Below, in pieces: positions 7,301-8,728 of a stretch of DNA of 8,728 nt. Source of the stretch: Clostridia bacterium (GTDB taxonomy: Bacteria > Bacillota > Clostridia > Oscillospirales > Acutalibacteraceae); the NCBI GenBank assembly GCA_017501865.1, contig JAFVWD010000075.1:1-8728 (forward strand). Direction: 5' to 3'. Every line of letters begins with the position of its first letter. The first letter of the stretch is position 1. Below the pieces are notes generated by a model. That model saw only the letters and a list, made by a program, of their open reading frames with translations. It searched no databases and was not told the origin of the DNA. The translations under genes and the position numbers were made by a program.

Positions 7301-7807
7301 GGCATAATCTCTTATATGAAGAAAAAGGTTACAAAAAGTGATGCCGTAATGGCTTTTGTCGATCTTGAGGATTTATTTGGCACTATTGAGATGATAGTTT
7401 TCCCGAAAACACTTGAAAAATATATGGATGTTTTATCGGTAGGGAAGGTAGTCTTTGTAAAAGGTCGCATTTCAACCAAGGATGAACAGATTAAATTAAT
7501 CCCTGATTCAATAGAGCTTGCAGATAAATCGGTTATATCAGAAGAATGTATACAGAAAACAAACGACTCACAAAAAAAGAAAAGACGCGGAATATTTTTA
7601 AAGATTTCACAGGCAGATGAGCATAAGACTGACGGAATAAAAAATCTTATTTCTATTTTTGCAGGTGATATGCCGGTGTATTTTTATCACGAGCAAAACA
7701 AGGAATATGAGTTTCTCGGTAAAGAATATTTAGCCTGGGTGAATGAGCCGTTAAAGGAAGAATTGTATCGCATTTTAGGAAAAGATAACGTAGTTATACA
7801 AAATTAG
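4313..7807 (+). CDS. dnaE: DNA polymerase III subunit alpha (DnaE)
   Basis: This is the 1164-residue replicative polymerase subunit that extends DNA from primers in the cytoplasmic replisome. In Bacillota it usually works beside PolC. Domains in order: the N-terminal PHP domain has H8-V-H10, T40-D41-H42, E67 in GCEVY, H88 and N205-D206-V-H208. The polymerase core has GPGRGSAAGS (354-363) and the catalytic pair in PDIDIDF (395-401; D396 and D398 match E. coli D401 and D403). The third catalytic Asp is D547 in KMDFLGL, followed by RPGPM (from 626) and YGFNKSHTAAYG (from 746). Next come a helix-hairpin-helix-like GIKNLG segment and an OB-fold from ~991 to 1070 (VKFIGIIS ... IVFPKTLEKY). A short C-terminal domain ends GKDNVVIQN, like the end of B. 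subtilis DnaE. It is full length, with no frameshift and all catalytic residues present. It lacks the intramolecular proofreading exonuclease insertion that marks PolC. The ATG at 4313 is set by the promoter and the conserved N-terminus; the in-frame TTG at 4271 lies in the -10 box. Confidence 0.98.
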   Translation: MGNFTHLHVHTEYSLLDGACRIKELVNFAKEQGMSSLALTDHGVMFGAVEFYKKAKECGIKPIIGCEVYVAPRSRFDKNHVLDSERSHLILLCKNETGYKNLIKLVSLSWTEGFYTKPRVDHDILEKYSEGLIALSGCLFGEVAKAVLARDFDEAERVAEWYKNTFGEGNYYLEMQNHDMVEEREVINGLIKISRKLNIPLVATNDVHYCKKEDADIQRVLIAIGTNKTVNEENALSFPNDEFYLKNEEEMREAFSFCEEAIENTEKIARQCNFDFEFGVSKLPLFDVPEDDHALYLKNQCLNGLKNIFGEIPGNYEERLIYELSVIHEMGFDDYFLIVADFIDFAVKNGIPVGPGRGSAAGSLAAFALGITGIDPIENKLLFERFLNPERVSMPDIDIDFCYERRGEVIDYVIKKYGASRVAQIVTFGTLQAKAAIRDVARALGLPYSTGDVVAKQISRDFPDIESALKKNTELKKMYESDKDIKTLLDTALKIEGMPRHASTHAAGVVITREDVSAYVPLAKNGTQTVTQFTMTEIEQLGLLKMDFLGLRTLTVISDCEKLVKKSEPDFDVSKIPLDEPEVYKEMSAGNTIGIFQCESAGMTNLIEKMQPVRFSDIATAIALYRPGPMFFIDDYLKNRKNPALVHYKSPLLKDILDETNGCMVYQEQVMQVFRTLAGYSYGRADIVRRAMSKKKHDVMENERAIFINGLEDENGNVVIEGAVRRGMSPETANEIFQDMTSFASYGFNKSHTAAYGLVAYQTAYLKVKYPKEFMAAILTSVIGEEGKTNIYINECSRLNIGVVPPHVNVGCESYTVKEGKVVFSLLGIKNLGRGLIRKIETERKENGPFKNYWDFCKRVYSTELNRRALECLIKSGALDNLGYNRREMLVNIDTVMACASKESDLYSGGQLDLFSSVGMEDDLSSEPELKKCEEFSKTELLGFEKEVSGLYFSGHPLEEYRELSEGISCVKTSELYEKMETGLESEIDSMPVKFIGIISYMKKKVTKSDAVMAFVDLEDLFGTIEMIVFPKTLEKYMDVLSVGKVVFVKGRISTKDEQIKLIPDSIELADKSVISEECIQKTNDSQKKKRRGIFLKISQADEHKTDGIKNLISIFAGDMPVYFYHEQNKEYEFLGKEYLAWVNEPLKEELYRILGKDNVVIQN

Positions 7808-7841
7808 AATAATAAATTCGCTATTTTCGGACATTTTTCTA

Positions 7842-7870
7842 TTGTATCTTTCAAAAAAGTATGTTATAAT
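7842..7870 (+). promoter_or_regulatory. Promoter of pfkA with extended -10
   Basis: TTGTAT (7842-7847, 4 of 6 to consensus) and a perfect TATAAT (7865-7870) are separated by 17 bases. TG at 7862-7863 makes an extended -10 (TGTTATAAT) that would compensate for the weaker -35. Transcription would begin near 7877, some 35 bases before the ATG. The 57 bases between the dnaE stop and this -10 contain no terminator hairpin, so readthrough from dnaE may add to pfkA expression. Confidence 0.8.
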
Positions 7871-7894
7871 CCTAAACTGTCTATGAAGAATTTT

Positions 7895-7899
7895 GGAGG
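7895..7899 (+). promoter_or_regulatory. Ribosome binding site of pfkA (long spacing)
   Basis: GGAGG lies 12 bases before the ATG at 7912, longer than the usual 6-9. An in-frame TTG at 7903 would be only 3 bases away, which is too close. The conserved start MKTIGVLTSGGD supports the ATG. Confidence 0.7.
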
Positions 7900-7911
7900 T
7901 TCTTGGAAATT

Positions 7912-8728
7912 ATGAAAACCATTGGTGTATTAACAAGCGGCGGAGATGCGCCGGGAATGAATGCTGCAATTCGTGCAGTTGTAAGAACAGGTTGCGAATC
8001 CGGTATGAGAGTTATGGGTATTCGCAGAGGCTACAAGGGTCTTATTGAAGGCGATATGTACGAGATGAATCTTCGTTCTGTATCTGACATAATTCACAGA
8101 GGCGGAACAATGCTTTACTCTGCAAGATGCCCTGAGTTCAGTCAGTCTGATGTTCAGGATAAGGCTGTAGAGGTTTGTAAAGAATTCGGTCTTGAAGGTA
8201 TTGTTACTATCGGCGGTGACGGAACCTTTATGGGTGCAAGAGCATTAACATTAAAAGGTGTTCCTTGCATAGGTGTTCCGGGCACAATTGATAACGACAT
8301 TTCTTCATCTTCTCATACAATCGGTTACGATACTGCTCTCAATACAATAATGGATATGGTTGACCGTATCCGTGATACTACAGAATCACACGACCGTTGC
8401 TCTGTTATTGAGGTTATGGGCAGAAATGCAGGTTTCCTTGCACTTAATGCAGGTATTGCAGTTGGTGCTACATGTATTCTCGTTCCTGAAATTGATTACG
8501 ATATTGATTCTTACATAATTGAGAGAATGAAACGTACAATGGCTACAGGAAAACATCACTTTGTAATTATTGTTGCAGAGGGTGTAAAGGGTATAGAAGC
8601 AGGCTCTCTTGCAAAATATATTGAGGAAAAAACAGGTGTTGAAAGCCGTGCAACAGTTCTCGGTCACGTTCAACGCGGTGGTTCTCCATCAGTTCGTGAC
8701 AGAGTTCTTGCAAGTAAAATGGGTTACC
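7912..8728 (+). CDS. pfkA: ATP-dependent 6-phosphofructokinase (3' end beyond window)
   Basis: The 272 visible residues of an expected ~320 encode the enzyme that phosphorylates fructose 6-phosphate to fructose 1,6-bisphosphate, the committed step of glycolysis, as a cytoplasmic tetramer. The numbering matches E. coli PfkA. G10-G11-D12 and G101-G102-D103-G104 bind ATP. R72 follows, and P123-G124-T125-I126-D127-N128-D129 holds the catalytic base D127. R162 and M169-G170-R171 bind the sugar phosphate, and G-H-V-Q-R-G-G-S is near the end. G104 and G124 indicate ATP as donor; pyrophosphate-dependent enzymes normally have Asp and Lys there. In the effector site R21, R25, D59 and R154 are kept, but E187 is Thr and the position aligned to K211 is Thr, so allosteric control may differ from the E. 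coli enzyme. The gene lies 104 bases after dnaE with its own promoter. The frame is still open at the window edge, so the end is missing because of the window boundary rather than a truncation. Confidence 0.97.
   Translation, partial: MKTIGVLTSGGDAPGMNAAIRAVVRTGCESGMRVMGIRRGYKGLIEGDMYEMNLRSVSDIIHRGGTMLYSARCPEFSQSDVQDKAVEVCKEFGLEGIVTIGGDGTFMGARALTLKGVPCIGVPGTIDNDISSSSHTIGYDTALNTIMDMVDRIRDTTESHDRCSVIEVMGRNAGFLALNAGIAVGATCILVPEIDYDIDSYIIERMKRTMATGKHHFVIIVAEGVKGIEAGSLAKYIEEKTGVESRATVLGHVQRGGSPSVRDRVLASKMGY

Noticed and set aside
8386..8673. Cys- and Asn-rich 95-codon open frame on the minus strand inside pfkA
   Set aside because: The composition mirrors the codon pattern of pfkA read backwards, and the conserved phosphofructokinase frame covers the whole span.

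Overview
The window is an AT-rich stretch of ordinary bacterial chromosome, most likely from a member of the Bacillota, class Clostridia (gut Oscillospiraceae or a related lineage). I infer this from four things: the low-GC codon use, the strong GGAG-type ribosome binding sites, SigA-like promoters, and the gene types present. The gene types are FN3-repeat surface proteins, a DUF4474-like lipoprotein, and a dnaE followed directly by pfkA. The genus cannot be set from this sequence alone.

Layout. (1) Positions 1-1544 (+) hold the 3' part of a large repeat protein whose start lies outside the window. Four fibronectin-III-like modules, the first one cut, are followed by a C-terminal globular domain that resembles the IseA-type DL-endopeptidase inhibitor fold. 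(2) A strong 18-bp hairpin at 1577-1620 serves as a shared terminator between two convergent transcription units. (3) Positions 4133-1627 (-) form a two-gene operon. Its first gene encodes a lipoprotein with a long Ser/Thr/Asn/Gln linker and a DUF4474-like domain. It overlaps or nearly abuts a cytoplasmic calcineurin-type metallophosphoesterase, whose GNHD motif is altered to A-T-H-D. (4) Positions 4134-4312 are a 179-base divergent promoter region. They carry a perfect consensus TTGACA-N17-TATAAT promoter for dnaE and a weaker opposing promoter for the lipoprotein. (5) Positions 4313-7807 (+) are dnaE, encoding the DNA polymerase III alpha subunit of PHP-polymerase-OB architecture. (6) Positions 7912 to the end (+) are the first 272 codons of pfkA, ATP-dependent 6-phosphofructokinase, with its own extended -10 promoter.

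How the genes relate. dnaE and pfkA are core housekeeping genes for replication and glycolysis, and their close placement is a recurrent arrangement in Bacillota. The lipoprotein/phosphoesterase pair is transcribed away from dnaE and has no known function. The FN3 protein is probably secreted and wall- or ligand-associated. No mobile element, CRISPR array, tRNA, rRNA or riboswitch is visible. I found no evidence of a wholly new system. The points most worth checking are the altered phosphoesterase motif, the lipoprotein/phosphoesterase pair, and the substitutions at the effector site of the phosphofructokinase.
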